Assembly (NCBI GenBank): GCA_001899285.1
Contig: MKWA01000004.1
Location: 1 to 64,000 of the forward strand
Source of the DNA: Rhizobiales bacterium 64-17
GTDB lineage: Bacteria > Pseudomonadota > Alphaproteobacteria > Rhizobiales > Xanthobacteraceae
Length of the DNA: 64,000 bases
Direction of reading: 5' to 3'
In this document: one piece after another, positions 21,855-31,602 of the stretch
How positions within the stretch are numbered: the stretch's first letter is position 1
Layout of the letters: every line of letters begins with the position of its first letter
Made by a program: the position numbers and the translations under genes
Notes under the pieces: generated by a model
Database searches by the model: none
What the model saw: only the letters and a program-made list of their open reading frames with translations
Told to the model about the DNA's origin: nothing

Positions 21855-22217
21855 ATGCGCCTACCCGTGCTCGCTGCCCTCGCCCTCGCTGCCACCACCG
21901 CTCTCGGCTTCTCGGCCGCGCCGGCGAAAGCCGACTGGTTCGACTGGTGGTATACGCCGCGTTATGAGGGCCCGTGGTGTCTGGTTGCCAACATGGGCGC
22001 CGCCAATGTGGTAAGCGACTGCCAGTTCCGAACCTTCGACGCCTGCCGGCGGGCGTCGCTGACGGGCAATCGTGGCTTCTGCAACCAGAACCCGCGCTAT
22101 GTCGGCGAAGCCCCCGCCGCCACGCCGCGCCCCGCGCAAGCACAAGCGCCGCCACTGACCGCAGGCGAATGCGCATTTACAAGATCTGCACGGCTGCGGA
22201 ATGGGACGCCGCCGTAA
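21855..22217 (+). CDS. DUF3551-like small exported protein
   Basis: Signal peptide then WYTPRYEGPWCLVANMGAANVVSDCQFRTFDACRRASLTGNRGFCNQNPRY. Confidence 0.7.
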   Translation: MRLPVLAALALAATTALGFSAAPAKADWFDWWYTPRYEGPWCLVANMGAANVVSDCQFRTFDACRRASLTGNRGFCNQNPRYVGEAPAATPRPAQAQAPPLTAGECAFTRSARLRNGTPP

Positions 22218-22513
22218 GGGACGGCGCCTATCGCGGCTCCGCCGTCGATCGTCGCGACGGATTCATTCATTTCTCGACGGCCGCGCAGGTGCGCGACACC
22301 GCTGCAAAGCATTTTGCCGGGTTGTCCGACCTTGTGTTGATCGGCATTGATGACACGCGCCTCGGTACTGAATTGCGCTGGGAGCCGTCACGCGGCGGCG
22401 CGCTGTTTCCGCATCTCTATGCGCCGCTGCCGGTCGAGGTGGCGACGAGCGTCACCCCGCTGCCGCTCGGGAATGACGGGCGTCACCGCTTTCCGGACTG
22501 GCTTGATCAGTAG
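22169..22513 (+). CDS. DUF952 domain-containing protein
   Basis: MRIYKICTAAEWDAAVRDGAYRGSAVDRRDGFIHFSTAAQVRDTAAKHFAG. Confidence 0.85.
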   Translation: MRIYKICTAAEWDAAVRDGAYRGSAVDRRDGFIHFSTAAQVRDTAAKHFAGLSDLVLIGIDDTRLGTELRWEPSRGGALFPHLYAPLPVEVATSVTPLPLGNDGRHRFPDWLDQ

Positions 22514-23868
22514 CGGTCGATCTCGCGACGAACCTTGTCGAGCACCGCGTGCGGCGCACGCACGAATTCAGAACGACTGAGCGCCGCGCCGTCGCCTGGA
22601 CGGGTCGTCGCCACCATCCCGATCTTGGTGACGGTGAGGTTCTCGTGCACCGGATCGCAGCGGTCCGCCTTCACGCCGGGAATGACCATGAGGTCCTCAT
22701 CGCCGCGAAAGCGCGCGGCGAGCGACCATTCCACATCGCGCGGATTTTCCGGATCGACGTCATCCTCAACCACGGTGACAAGCTTCAGCAGATTGACCTC
22801 GCCCATCGCCAGCAGGATCGCGCGCTTGCCTTCGCCCAGCTTTGGCTGGTGCATGGAAATGACCGCATGCAGCCGGCCCATGCCACCCTCGGTGATGACG
22901 ACGCGGCGCACCGCCGGGATCATTCGCTGCAACGTTTTCTGCAATGTCGCGCCGATGGCGATGGCGCCGAGCAGGCAATGCTCGCTGGCATAGCCCGGCA
23001 GGATCGTCTGGAAGATCGCATCCTTGCGGTGCGTGACGCAGCGAATCTCGCCGCCAATGCCGGGGCCGTAATTCACATAGAAGCCGTGAAATTCCGAGAC
23101 CGGGCCTTCGTCGATCAGCGCATCGGGATCGAGCGTGCCTTCCAGCACGATCTCGGCATCGGCCGGCACATCGAGATCGACGGTCTTGCAGCGCGCAAGC
23201 CGCAACGGCGCGCCGAGCAGCCCGCCGATATTGTCGTATTCGTCGTCGCCAAGCCCGAGATAAAGCTGCGAGCCGAGCAGCACCGCCGTGTGATTGCCGA
23301 TCGCTACCGCGATCTCCAGCGTGCGGCCGAGCGCCTTCGCTTTCTCCGCCAGCAGATTGAGATGATGATTCTTGGCGATGCCGGCCATGATCCGCCCATC
23401 GCCTTCCAGCCGCAGCCGGGCAATGGAGATGTTGCGCCGGCCCGTCTCCGGGTCTTTCGCAACGATCACACCGGCGGTGATATAGGGCGCGGTTTCACGC
23501 TCGAACCAGGTCGGCACCGGCAGCAGCCGCGCCAGATCGATGGCACGATCATGCACCACCTCCTGCACCGGCGCGTCGCCCACCAGCACCGGCTTCACCG
23601 GCGCCGTGAGCGCTTTCTGCAACAACGCATCGAGCCCATCACGGGGGACATCCAGCGCCTCGGCAAAGCGGGCGCGGGTCGAAAGGACATTGCCAACCAC
23701 CGGCATCGTTGCGCCGGTGACGTTCTCGAACAGCAGCGCCGGGCCGCGATCGCGCAACGCCAGCACCGCGCCGAGTTCGAAGCGCGGATCGACCGGCCGC
23801 GTGACGCGATGCAGCGCACCGTTGCGGTCGAGACTGGCGAGAAAGCCGCGCATGCTCTGGTCGGTCAT
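22507..23868 (-). CDS. UbiD family decarboxylase
   Basis: MTDQSMRGFLASLDRNGALHRVTRPVDPRFELGAVLALRDRGPALLFENVTG; EFHGFYVNYGPG; ERETAPYITAGVI. Confidence 0.9.
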   Translation of the reverse strand: MTDQSMRGFLASLDRNGALHRVTRPVDPRFELGAVLALRDRGPALLFENVTGATMPVVGNVLSTRARFAEALDVPRDGLDALLQKALTAPVKPVLVGDAPVQEVVHDRAIDLARLLPVPTWFERETAPYITAGVIVAKDPETGRRNISIARLRLEGDGRIMAGIAKNHHLNLLAEKAKALGRTLEIAVAIGNHTAVLLGSQLYLGLGDDEYDNIGGLLGAPLRLARCKTVDLDVPADAEIVLEGTLDPDALIDEGPVSEFHGFYVNYGPGIGGEIRCVTHRKDAIFQTILPGYASEHCLLGAIAIGATLQKTLQRMIPAVRRVVITEGGMGRLHAVISMHQPKLGEGKRAILLAMGEVNLLKLVTVVEDDVDPENPRDVEWSLAARFRGDEDLMVIPGVKADRCDPVHENLTVTKIGMVATTRPGDGAALSRSEFVRAPHAVLDKVRREIDRY

Positions 23869-23884
23869 CGGCGATCCCGTCCCC

Positions 23885-25531
23885 TTACGACGGCAAGCGG
23901 AAGTGATTGATCTTCTTTTGCCGCGCTTCGTCCAGCGCGTCCTCGTATCCGGCATCGGCATAGCGCATCACGCCGGTCGAGGTGTCGTTGGTGAGCGACA
24001 GCGACAACCGCTCGTCGGCGGCGTCCGAACCATCCGCCACCAGCGTGACGCCGGCGCTGGTCATATAGCCGGAATAGCCGCCGCCGCCGGAATGGATCGC
24101 CACCAGATCGGCCTGCGAGGCGCAATGCACCATGGCATTGAGCAGCGGCCAGTCGGCGATGGCGTCGGAGCCGTCGCGCATGTTTTCCGTCATGATGTTG
24201 GGGTGCGCCATCGCCCCCGCGTCGAGATGATCGCGGGTGAACGCAATCGGGCCGGTCAATTTTCCGGCGCGTACCATATCGTTGACCGCGAGCGCCAGAT
24301 CGGTGCGCTCGCCATGGCCGAGCCAGGCGATGCGCGCCGGCAACCCCTCGAACGGCACATGCTGGCGCGCCAGCCTGATCCAGTTGGAGACGATCTGGTT
24401 GTGGCCGAATTTCTCCAGCACGATGTCGTCGATCTTGCGGATGTCCTCGGGATCGTTGGACAGCGCGATCCAGCGGAACGGGCCGATGGCGCGCGCGAAC
24501 AGCGGCCGCAGGAACGCTTCCGTGAAAATCGGAATATCGAAGGCGTCTGCGACGCCGCCGTTCTTCGCCTGGGTGCGGATCAGATTGCCGTTGTCGAACA
24601 CCACCGCGCCCTTTTTCTGGAACTCCAGCATGGCGGTGACGTGGCGGACGATCGAGCGGGTCGACTCGTCCATCAGCACTTTCGGATCACCCTTGCGCAT
24701 CTCGCGCACCTCGGCGGGCGAGCGGCCGGACGGGATATAGCCATAGACGAGATCGTGCGCCGAGGTCTGGTCAGTGACCACATCGGGCACGAGGCCGCGC
24801 CGCGCGATCTCCGGATAGATGTCGGCGGCATTGGCGCAGAGGCCGACCGACAGCGGCTGCTTGTCCGCCTGCGCCTTGCGGATCATCGCCAGCGCCTCAT
24901 CGAGCGACGACGCTTTCACATCGAGGAAGCCGATCGCCATCCGCTTGTCGATGCGCGCCTCATCGACATCGAGACAAAGGATGGCAGCCTTTGCCATCTT
25001 GCCGGCGAGCGGCTGCGCGCCGCCCATGCCGCCGAGCCCCGCCGTGAGCACGAAACGGCCGGCAAGATCGCCGCCGAAATGCCGCGCGGCGATCCGCATG
25101 AAGATTTCGTAGGTACCCTGAATGACGCCCTGCGAGCCGATATATTGCCAGTCGCCGGCGGTGAGCCCGCCCCAGCAGATCAGGTTCTTGTTCGCGAGGT
25201 CGTAGAAGTTCTCGGCTTTCGCCCACTGGCCGATCATGTTGCAGTTGGCCATGATGATGACCGGTGCTTTCGCGTGGGTGCGCAGCACGCCGATCGGCTT
25301 GCCCGACTGCACCAGCAGCGTTTCACCATCCTCGATGGTCTTCAGCGTCTCGACGATCTTGTCATGCGACGGCCAGTCGCGCGCCGCCTTGCCGAGCGCG
25401 GCATAAACGACGAGGTTGTCCGGGTCTTCGCCGACTGCGAGGACATTTTCCAGAAGACGCAGCAGTCCCTCCTGCCGCCAGCCGCGACACCGCAGCCGGC
25501 CACCGGAGGTGACGGGAAAATCGCGTTTCAT
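23885..25531 (-). CDS. Urocanase (urocanate hydratase) family protein, probably non-canonical substrate
   Basis: LLVQSGKPIGVLRTHAKAPVIIMANCN; YIGSQGVIQGTYEIF; FVLTAGLGGMGGAQPLAGKMA; active-site region ICWGGLTAGDWQYIG differs from the usual MMYGQMTAGSWIYIG. Confidence 0.85.
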   Translation of the reverse strand: MKRDFPVTSGGRLRCRGWRQEGLLRLLENVLAVGEDPDNLVVYAALGKAARDWPSHDKIVETLKTIEDGETLLVQSGKPIGVLRTHAKAPVIIMANCNMIGQWAKAENFYDLANKNLICWGGLTAGDWQYIGSQGVIQGTYEIFMRIAARHFGGDLAGRFVLTAGLGGMGGAQPLAGKMAKAAILCLDVDEARIDKRMAIGFLDVKASSLDEALAMIRKAQADKQPLSVGLCANAADIYPEIARRGLVPDVVTDQTSAHDLVYGYIPSGRSPAEVREMRKGDPKVLMDESTRSIVRHVTAMLEFQKKGAVVFDNGNLIRTQAKNGGVADAFDIPIFTEAFLRPLFARAIGPFRWIALSNDPEDIRKIDDIVLEKFGHNQIVSNWIRLARQHVPFEGLPARIAWLGHGERTDLALAVNDMVRAGKLTGPIAFTRDHLDAGAMAHPNIMTENMRDGSDAIADWPLLNAMVHCASQADLVAIHSGGGGYSGYMTSAGVTLVADGSDAADERLSLSLTNDTSTGVMRYADAGYEDALDEARQKKINHFRLPS

Positions 25532-25541
25532 CGTCCCGCCC

Positions 25542-26630
25542 TCACCTCAGCGCGTAATCGGTCAGATTGATGCCGAGCGCCTTTTCCACGATCGGATAAA
25601 CCGACGGATCGGTGACGCTCGATGACAGCGGAATGTGGGCCTTGGCGATACGCAGCACCAGCACGTCATCGCCCTCGCGCAATTCGCCGACGCTCATCGG
25701 CACGCCATCGCGGTTCAGCGTCGTGATCACATCGGGGAAGCCGGACAGCCGCGCGCCCTGCGCGTCATCGACCGCCATATATTCGTTCATCACATGCAGC
25801 GTCACCGCCTTGGCGCCATCGCCGACACGGATGGTGCCGATGTCGAACGCCTCGTTGGTATAGGTCACGGCCTTCTTGGTGATCCTGCCCTGACCGATGA
25901 TCTCGCCCTTGGTCTCGCGGCAGATCGCGTCGATCACCGCCGCGCCGCCCTTCGGCTCGGCCTGCAAGATGGCTTCGCCGAGCGCCAGCGCGATGGAAAT
26001 GCCGCCAAGCGCGGCATGCTTCTTCACATAGGACGCGCGAACCGGATTGCGGCACGAGGCGATGAAGCCGCCCGACATGTCCGACGCCGTGCGCAGGATC
26101 GGCGATATCCTGCCGGTCGCGCCGCGCACGACGAGTTCGATATAGGCGTTCTTGCTGCGGTTGCCGCCGACCGCCGACTGGATCATCGGCTCCGGCGAGT
26201 TGGCGAGGCCGATCGAACCCATGTCACCTGTCGGATGCGCGCGGATATCGCCGACCGCATCGATCACCTTGGTGCCGAGGATTGCTGACGGCAGCCACGC
26301 ATTCATGGTGCTCGACTTGCCGTTCTGACCGATGATCAGCCCGTAGATCGGCGCCCCCAGTTCCTTTTGCACCAGGCGCACGGCGTTGACGTAATCGACG
26401 CCGAGCATCTGCCATTCGGTGGTGCTGGCCGGCGCACCGATTGCGGCGGCGGTCGCGATCCACGCATCGTCCGGCACGTCATCCATGGAGACGAGTTCGG
26501 GTTGACCGGCATTCACCGCCGCCGTTCCCAGCATGCGGCCATGGTCAGCCCATCCCCCACCGCCGGCCGCGAAGACCGAACCGCCCTTCACGGCACGTTC
26601 GACGTCGCGTGCGGTGAGAATCCGTCCCAT
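25542..26630 (-). CDS. DUF917 / S-methyl-thiohydantoin desulfurase-domain protein
   Basis: MGRILTARDVERAVKGGSVFAAGGGGWADHGRMLG; DVLVLRIAKAHIPLSSSVTDPSVYPIVEKALG. Confidence 0.8.
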   Translation of the reverse strand: MGRILTARDVERAVKGGSVFAAGGGGWADHGRMLGTAAVNAGQPELVSMDDVPDDAWIATAAAIGAPASTTEWQMLGVDYVNAVRLVQKELGAPIYGLIIGQNGKSSTMNAWLPSAILGTKVIDAVGDIRAHPTGDMGSIGLANSPEPMIQSAVGGNRSKNAYIELVVRGATGRISPILRTASDMSGGFIASCRNPVRASYVKKHAALGGISIALALGEAILQAEPKGGAAVIDAICRETKGEIIGQGRITKKAVTYTNEAFDIGTIRVGDGAKAVTLHVMNEYMAVDDAQGARLSGFPDVITTLNRDGVPMSVGELREGDDVLVLRIAKAHIPLSSSVTDPSVYPIVEKALGINLTDYALR

Positions 26631-26641
26631 GGTGTACTCCG

Positions 26642-27901
26642 TTAGCGATTGTGTCCGTCGAGCAGGCGGACAGCTTCATACAAAGTCGCGGCGCCGGCCG
26701 AGAGTTGCTCCGGCTCGGTCCATTCTTCCGGCGTGTGGCTCTTGCCGTCCTTGCACGGGATGAACAGCATTGCCGCCGGCGCGATGCGGGCGACGAACGC
26801 GGTGTCGTGTCCCGCGCCGGACGCGAGCGATGTCGTCGAATAGCCGAGCGTCGTCGCGCCACGGCCGAGCAGATCGCGCAGATGCGCGTCGCAGATCGTC
26901 GGCTTGGTGCTCGACAAAGTGGCGAAGCGCGGACGCTTCACATGCGCCGCTGTAGCGATACGGCTGCTTTCCCGATCGAGCGCAGCCGTAAATTCGACGG
27001 CGACCGCCGGGTCTTCGGCGCGGATATCGAGGATGAGCCGTGCCTCGCCCGGCACCACATTGGCGGCGTTCGGCTTGATGTCAACGACGCCGGTGGTGGC
27101 CACGAAATGCCCCTGCCCGCGTTCGGTGAATGCCCGCGCCTGTTCGGCGACGAACAGGATCAGTTGCGCGGCCGCGAGGCTCGCGTCCTGCCGGTCCTGC
27201 ATCTGCGTGGTGCCGGCGTGATCGGCCGCGCCCTTGAACACCACCTCAATGCGGGTGATGCCGACGATCGCCGTCACCAGACCGAGGTCGATCTTGTTGT
27301 TCTGCAGCACCCGGCCCTGCTCGATATGCAGTTCGAGGAAGCCGGCGATACCCGGATGGCGCGCGTCGTTGAGCCGGCCCGGATCGCCGCCGACACGACG
27401 GATCGCATCGTCGAGCCGCTCGCCCGCCGGATTGGTATAGGCCAGCATCTTATCGTCGAGCACGCCGGCCATGGCGCGGCTGCCGACGCAGGAAATGCCG
27501 TATTCGCTCGGCTCCTCGGCCAGGAAATCGACGATCTCGATCGGATGGCGCGGCACATAGCCAGCCTCGCGCATGGCGCGTACCACTTCGAGCGCGGTGA
27601 TGATGCCGGCCGGGCCATCGAACCGGCCGCCCGACGGCACCGTATCCGAATGCGAGCCGAGCATGATCGGCCGGGCGCCGGCCTCGCTCCCCTCCAGGCG
27701 ACCGATCATGTTCGCGGCGGTATCGAGCCGCACTTTCAAGCCCGCTTCCTCGAAGCGTTGGCGCAGCCAGGCGCGGCCATCGAGGAACAGCGGCGAGAAC
27801 GAGCGCCGGGTGTGGGGGTGCTCCGGGTCGGTGATGGCGGCGAGCGCCATCAGGTCGTCCCAGATCCGCTGCTGGTTGATCTTGAGAGGTGTCGTCGTCA
27901 T
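26642..27901 (-). CDS. Zn-dependent hydantoinase/carbamoylase-family amidase (N-carbamoyl-amino acid / allantoate amidohydrolase-like)
   Basis: MLGSHSDTVPSGGRFDGPAGIITALEVVRAM; EEPSEYGISCVGSRAM; ELHIEQGRVL. Confidence 0.9.
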   Translation of the reverse strand: MTTTPLKINQQRIWDDLMALAAITDPEHPHTRRSFSPLFLDGRAWLRQRFEEAGLKVRLDTAANMIGRLEGSEAGARPIMLGSHSDTVPSGGRFDGPAGIITALEVVRAMREAGYVPRHPIEIVDFLAEEPSEYGISCVGSRAMAGVLDDKMLAYTNPAGERLDDAIRRVGGDPGRLNDARHPGIAGFLELHIEQGRVLQNNKIDLGLVTAIVGITRIEVVFKGAADHAGTTQMQDRQDASLAAAQLILFVAEQARAFTERGQGHFVATTGVVDIKPNAANVVPGEARLILDIRAEDPAVAVEFTAALDRESSRIATAAHVKRPRFATLSSTKPTICDAHLRDLLGRGATTLGYSTTSLASGAGHDTAFVARIAPAAMLFIPCKDGKSHTPEEWTEPEQLSAGAATLYEAVRLLDGHNR

Positions 27902-29286
27902 CAGCTTGCGACTTTGTACTCCGCCGGCTGCGCCAGCACAGGATGGATGAAATGGCCGTTGCCCGGTTCCGCTAGCACACGGGTGCCATCGAACACCATC
28001 GCGCCGCGCAGGAATGTCGCCACCGGGCGATACGGCAACTCGATCCCGGCATAGGGGCTCCAGCTCACGAAATTATGCCCGCTGGCCGCCGGATCGTACC
28101 GATGCGGCCGATGCGCCATCACCACAATGTCGGCATCGCGGCCGACTTCCAGCGCGCCCTTGCGGTGGCCGATGCGGAACAGCCGCGCCGGATTGGCCGC
28201 CAGCAGACGCGCGGCGAAGCTCACATCCAGGCGCCGCTCGGTCAGCCCCTTGAGCAGCAGCGCATAGAGCACTTCGAGGCCCGGCACGCCGGACGAATTC
28301 TTCAGCATGTCCGGATTGGTCTTGCGATCCTCCGACCAGCTCACGTGGTCGGTGGAGACCACGGTAACATTGCCGGCCGCGAGATGACGCCACAACGCCT
28401 CGACCTCGCGGCGCGGGCGGATCGGCGGATTGATCTTCGCCTTGCCGCCGAGCCGGGCGACATCGTTCTCTTCATCGAGCGTCAGATAATGAATGCAAGC
28501 CTCGATGGTGGCGTCGAAACCCTGCGCGCGATAGCCGGCGCAGAGATCGTAGCCGCGCCCCACCGAGCAGTGCACAATGTGGCCGGAGCAGCCGGCGTCG
28601 GCGGCGAGTTCGTACACTTCTGCCATCGCCAGCGTTTCGGTCGCCGGCGGACGCGACAGGCCGTGCGCGCGATAATCGCGAATGCCGGAGGCTTCGACCT
28701 CGGCCATCGCTGCGCGCACCATCTCGTCGTTTTCGTTGTGCACGCCGGCGGCGAGACCATGCGCCGCGATCGCCTTGAAGCAGGCATGCAGGGTTTGCGG
28801 GGGAATGCGCGGGAAACGCTTCGGGTCGGTGCAGAAGGTCGAGAACTTGAACGCAGCAGCACCGGCCGCGACCATATCGCCGATATATTTGGCGCCGTCC
28901 TCGGGATTGATAGTCGCATACAGCGCAAAGTCGACGCGCGACTGCGGCCCGGCCTCCGCCACCTTCTGGCGCACGCGGTCGCCGGTGCAGACCAGAAAGC
29001 CCGCGTCGTACGGCATATCGACGATGGTGGTCACACCGCCGGCCGCCGCCGATCGGGTCGACCAGATGAAATCCTCCTGGTCTTTCTGCGACCGAGAATG
29101 CGTCTGCGCATCGATCGCGCCGGGCAACACATAAGCCTCGCCGAAATCGTGACGCTCTTTCGCCTGCGGCGCCGGTCCGCTGCCGACCCGCTCGACAAGA
29201 CCGCCGCGCACCGCCACATAACCGTCGTCGATGACATGGTCGGCCAGCACGACGCGGCCGGTGACAACAAGATCGAAATCACTCAT
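27901..29286 (-). CDS. Cyclic amidohydrolase (dihydroorotase/allantoinase/hydantoinase family)
   Basis: DFGEAYVLPGAIDAQTHSRSQ; VHCSVGRGYDLC; NVTVVSTDHVSWSEDRK. Confidence 0.88.
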   Translation of the reverse strand: MSDFDLVVTGRVVLADHVIDDGYVAVRGGLVERVGSGPAPQAKERHDFGEAYVLPGAIDAQTHSRSQKDQEDFIWSTRSAAAGGVTTIVDMPYDAGFLVCTGDRVRQKVAEAGPQSRVDFALYATINPEDGAKYIGDMVAAGAAAFKFSTFCTDPKRFPRIPPQTLHACFKAIAAHGLAAGVHNENDEMVRAAMAEVEASGIRDYRAHGLSRPPATETLAMAEVYELAADAGCSGHIVHCSVGRGYDLCAGYRAQGFDATIEACIHYLTLDEENDVARLGGKAKINPPIRPRREVEALWRHLAAGNVTVVSTDHVSWSEDRKTNPDMLKNSSGVPGLEVLYALLLKGLTERRLDVSFAARLLAANPARLFRIGHRKGALEVGRDADIVVMAHRPHRYDPAASGHNFVSWSPYAGIELPYRPVATFLRGAMVFDGTRVLAEPGNGHFIHPVLAQPAEYKVAS

Positions 29287-29295
29287 CGGATGTAC

Positions 29296-30012
29296 TCACT
29301 CATGACCGGCGGAAACGAAGACATCGAACAGGTTTTCATCCTGCTTGGCCTGCTGCGACGTACCGGAGAACGCCAGCGAACCGGACGTCATCACGCAGAC
29401 ATGTTCGGCGAAATCGAGCGCGCGGGTGGTGTTCTGCTCCACCAGCAGGATGGTCACACCCTGCGCCCTGAGCGTCGCAAGCGCCGCGAAGCACTGATCG
29501 ACCATTTTCGGCATCAGACCGAGCGACAGTTCGTCGATCAGCAGCAGTTTCGGCTCCGCCATCAGCGCACGGCCCATGGCCAGCATCTGCTGTTCGCCAC
29601 CGGACAGCGAGCCGGAGATTTGCTTGCGGCGATCCGACAGACGCGGAAACAGGTCGTAGACACGCGCACGATTGGCGGCGTCGTTGCGCGTGGACAAGTG
29701 ATAACCGCCGACAGTCAGATTTTCCTCGACGGTCAGATCGGTGAACAACCGCCGCCCCTCCGGCACCAGCGCAATCCCGAGATCGACACGGCGCACCGGC
29801 GGCACATGGGTGATGTCCTCACCGTTGAACAGGATGCGACCACCCTGCACCGCGGTGTGGCCCATGATCGCCATGATGGTCGAGGTCTTGCCCGCGCCGT
29901 TAGGGCCGAGCAATGCCAGCGCCGACTTGTCCGGCAATTCAAAGCTGACGTCCGTGACGGCTCGCACCGGACCGTAGCCGCAGCTCATGTTCTCAAGCCG
30001 CAGCATGGTCAT
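29296..30012 (-). CDS. Branched-chain amino acid-type ABC transporter ATP-binding protein (LivF-like)
   Basis: GPNGAGKTSTIMAIMG, SLSGGEQQMLAMGRALMAEPKLLLIDELSLGLMP. Confidence 0.93.
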   Translation of the reverse strand: MTMLRLENMSCGYGPVRAVTDVSFELPDKSALALLGPNGAGKTSTIMAIMGHTAVQGGRILFNGEDITHVPPVRRVDLGIALVPEGRRLFTDLTVEENLTVGGYHLSTRNDAANRARVYDLFPRLSDRRKQISGSLSGGEQQMLAMGRALMAEPKLLLIDELSLGLMPKMVDQCFAALATLRAQGVTILLVEQNTTRALDFAEHVCVMTSGSLAFSGTSQQAKQDENLFDVFVSAGHE

Positions 30013-30757
30013 CCGCCTTCCCGATATAGGCTTCGCGCACCGCCTTGTCGGCCATCACCTCGGCGGGCGCGCCGTCGGCGATGATGCGGCCGCCGTCGAG
30101 CACCAGCAGCCGCTTGCACACACGCATCACCTCACGGAGATTGTGCTCGATCAGCACGGTGGTCAGACCTTCGGCATTGAGCGCCGCCAGCGTGTCGGCC
30201 TGCTGCTCTGCCTCGCGATGGTTCAGGCCGGCCAGCGGCTCATCGAGAATGATGACGGACGGATCGACCGCGAGGGCACGGGCGACCTCCAGCCGCTTGA
30301 GATGGCCGAGCGGCAAGGCGCTGACGGCCCTATCCTCCATTCCGCCGAGGCCGACCTTGGCAAGAATCGCCGCGGCGCGGCTGTTTTCCGCCGCGCGCCG
30401 CCAGTGGAAAATCGCGGTAAGAGGATTGGCGGTGATCTTGTGTCCGGCGGCGAGCGCGGTGTTTTCCAGCACGGTCATTGAGCGGAACGGCCGCACGATC
30501 TGATGGGTGATGGCGAGCCCCTTGGCGATCCGCGCCGCCGTCGGCAGGCGCGTCACGTTCTGACCATCGAGCATGACGCGGCCGGTATCGGGCGCGAGCA
30601 CACCGGCGATGATGCGCAGCAGTGTCGTCTTGCCGGCGCCGTTCGGCCCGATCAAGCCGACGATCTCGCCCTTGCCAACTGAGAAATTGACATCGGTCAG
30701 CGCCTGCACGCCACCGAAGCGGATCGACACGGATTCGACCTGGAGGACATTGGTCAT
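29993..30757 (-). CDS. ABC transporter ATP-binding protein (LivG-like)
   Basis: GPNGAGKTTLLRIIAGVLAPDTGRV; LKRLEVARALAVDPSVIILDEPLAGLNHREAE. Confidence 0.93.
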   Translation of the reverse strand: MTNVLQVESVSIRFGGVQALTDVNFSVGKGEIVGLIGPNGAGKTTLLRIIAGVLAPDTGRVMLDGQNVTRLPTAARIAKGLAITHQIVRPFRSMTVLENTALAAGHKITANPLTAIFHWRRAAENSRAAAILAKVGLGGMEDRAVSALPLGHLKRLEVARALAVDPSVIILDEPLAGLNHREAEQQADTLAALNAEGLTTVLIEHNLREVMRVCKRLLVLDGGRIIADGAPAEVMADKAVREAYIGKADDHAAA

Positions 30758-31602
30758 GCGCGGCGCAGCCTCCGCGTCAGAGAGTTTACGATGCCGGCGA
30801 GACCGCCGGGCGCGAACCGCGTCACCAGCACCAGCAGGCCGCCGAAGATCAGCAGGCGATAGTCGTTGATGAAGCGGAACACTTCCGGCAGCAACGTGAG
30901 AATGATGGTGGCGGCGACCACGCCCCAGGTCGAGCCGGTGCCGCCGATCACCACCATGGCCATCAGCGTGACCGACAGAATGAACCCGAACGAATCCGGC
31001 ACGATGAACTGCGTGAAATAGGTGTAGAGCCCACCCGCCAGACCGGCGATGGCGGTGCCGAGCGCGAAGGCCAGCAGCTTGTAGCTGGACGCCGGGATCG
31101 CCACGGTGCGCGCCGCCTGCTCGTCGTCACCGACGGCGCGGAATGCAAAGCCGAGCCAGCTCCGGTTCAGATACAGGCTGAACGCGATGGTCGCCGCGGC
31201 GAACAGCAGGATCATCACCGCGTTGCCCTCGGCGCCAAGGCCGCTGCCGGGAATCTTGCTGATGCCCATCTCGGCGCCGAGCCAGTGCTGCTTGCGCACG
31301 AAGCCGACGAACAGGAAGCTGACGCCGATGGTCGTCACCGCGAGGAAATCCTCGCGCAGCCGCACCGAGGCGAAGCCGACGACAAATCCGAGAATTCCCG
31401 CGACGACTGCGCCGGCGATCAACGCCACCGGCACCGGATAGCCAGCGACCGCGCACAGCGCCGCCGCATAGGCGCCCGCACCATAGAATGCGCCATGGCC
31501 CAGACTGAACTGACCGCAGAAGCCCGTGATCATATTGAGGCTGACGGCCAGCATGATGTTGATGCCGACGATCGACAGCAGACTGTAGGTGTACAGGCTC
31601 AT
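30754..31602 (-). CDS. ABC transporter permease (LivM-like)
   Basis: SLNMITGFCGQFSLGHGAFYGAGAYAAAL; GGTGSTWGVVAATIILTLLPE. Confidence 0.92.
   Translation of the reverse strand: MSLYTYSLLSIVGINIMLAVSLNMITGFCGQFSLGHGAFYGAGAYAAALCAVAGYPVPVALIAGAVVAGILGFVVGFASVRLREDFLAVTTIGVSFLFVGFVRKQHWLGAEMGISKIPGSGLGAEGNAVMILLFAAATIAFSLYLNRSWLGFAFRAVGDDEQAARTVAIPASSYKLLAFALGTAIAGLAGGLYTYFTQFIVPDSFGFILSVTLMAMVVIGGTGSTWGVVAATIILTLLPEVFRFINDYRLLIFGGLLVLVTRFAPGGLAGIVNSLTRRLRRA

Noticed and set aside
23885-25531. Canonical histidine-utilisation (hut) operon
   Set aside because: Only a urocanase homologue is present; no hutH/hutI/hutG/hutF, and the active-site region deviates from HutU.
23540-25570. 676-aa plus-strand ORF antisense to the urocanase/UbiD region
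   Set aside because: Arg/Ala/His-rich low-complexity translation typical of antisense frames in high-GC DNA; the opposite strand encodes clear conserved enzymes.
28075-30084. 669-aa plus-strand ORF
   Set aside because: Antisense shadow of the cyclic amidohydrolase and LivF-like genes; no recognisable domain.
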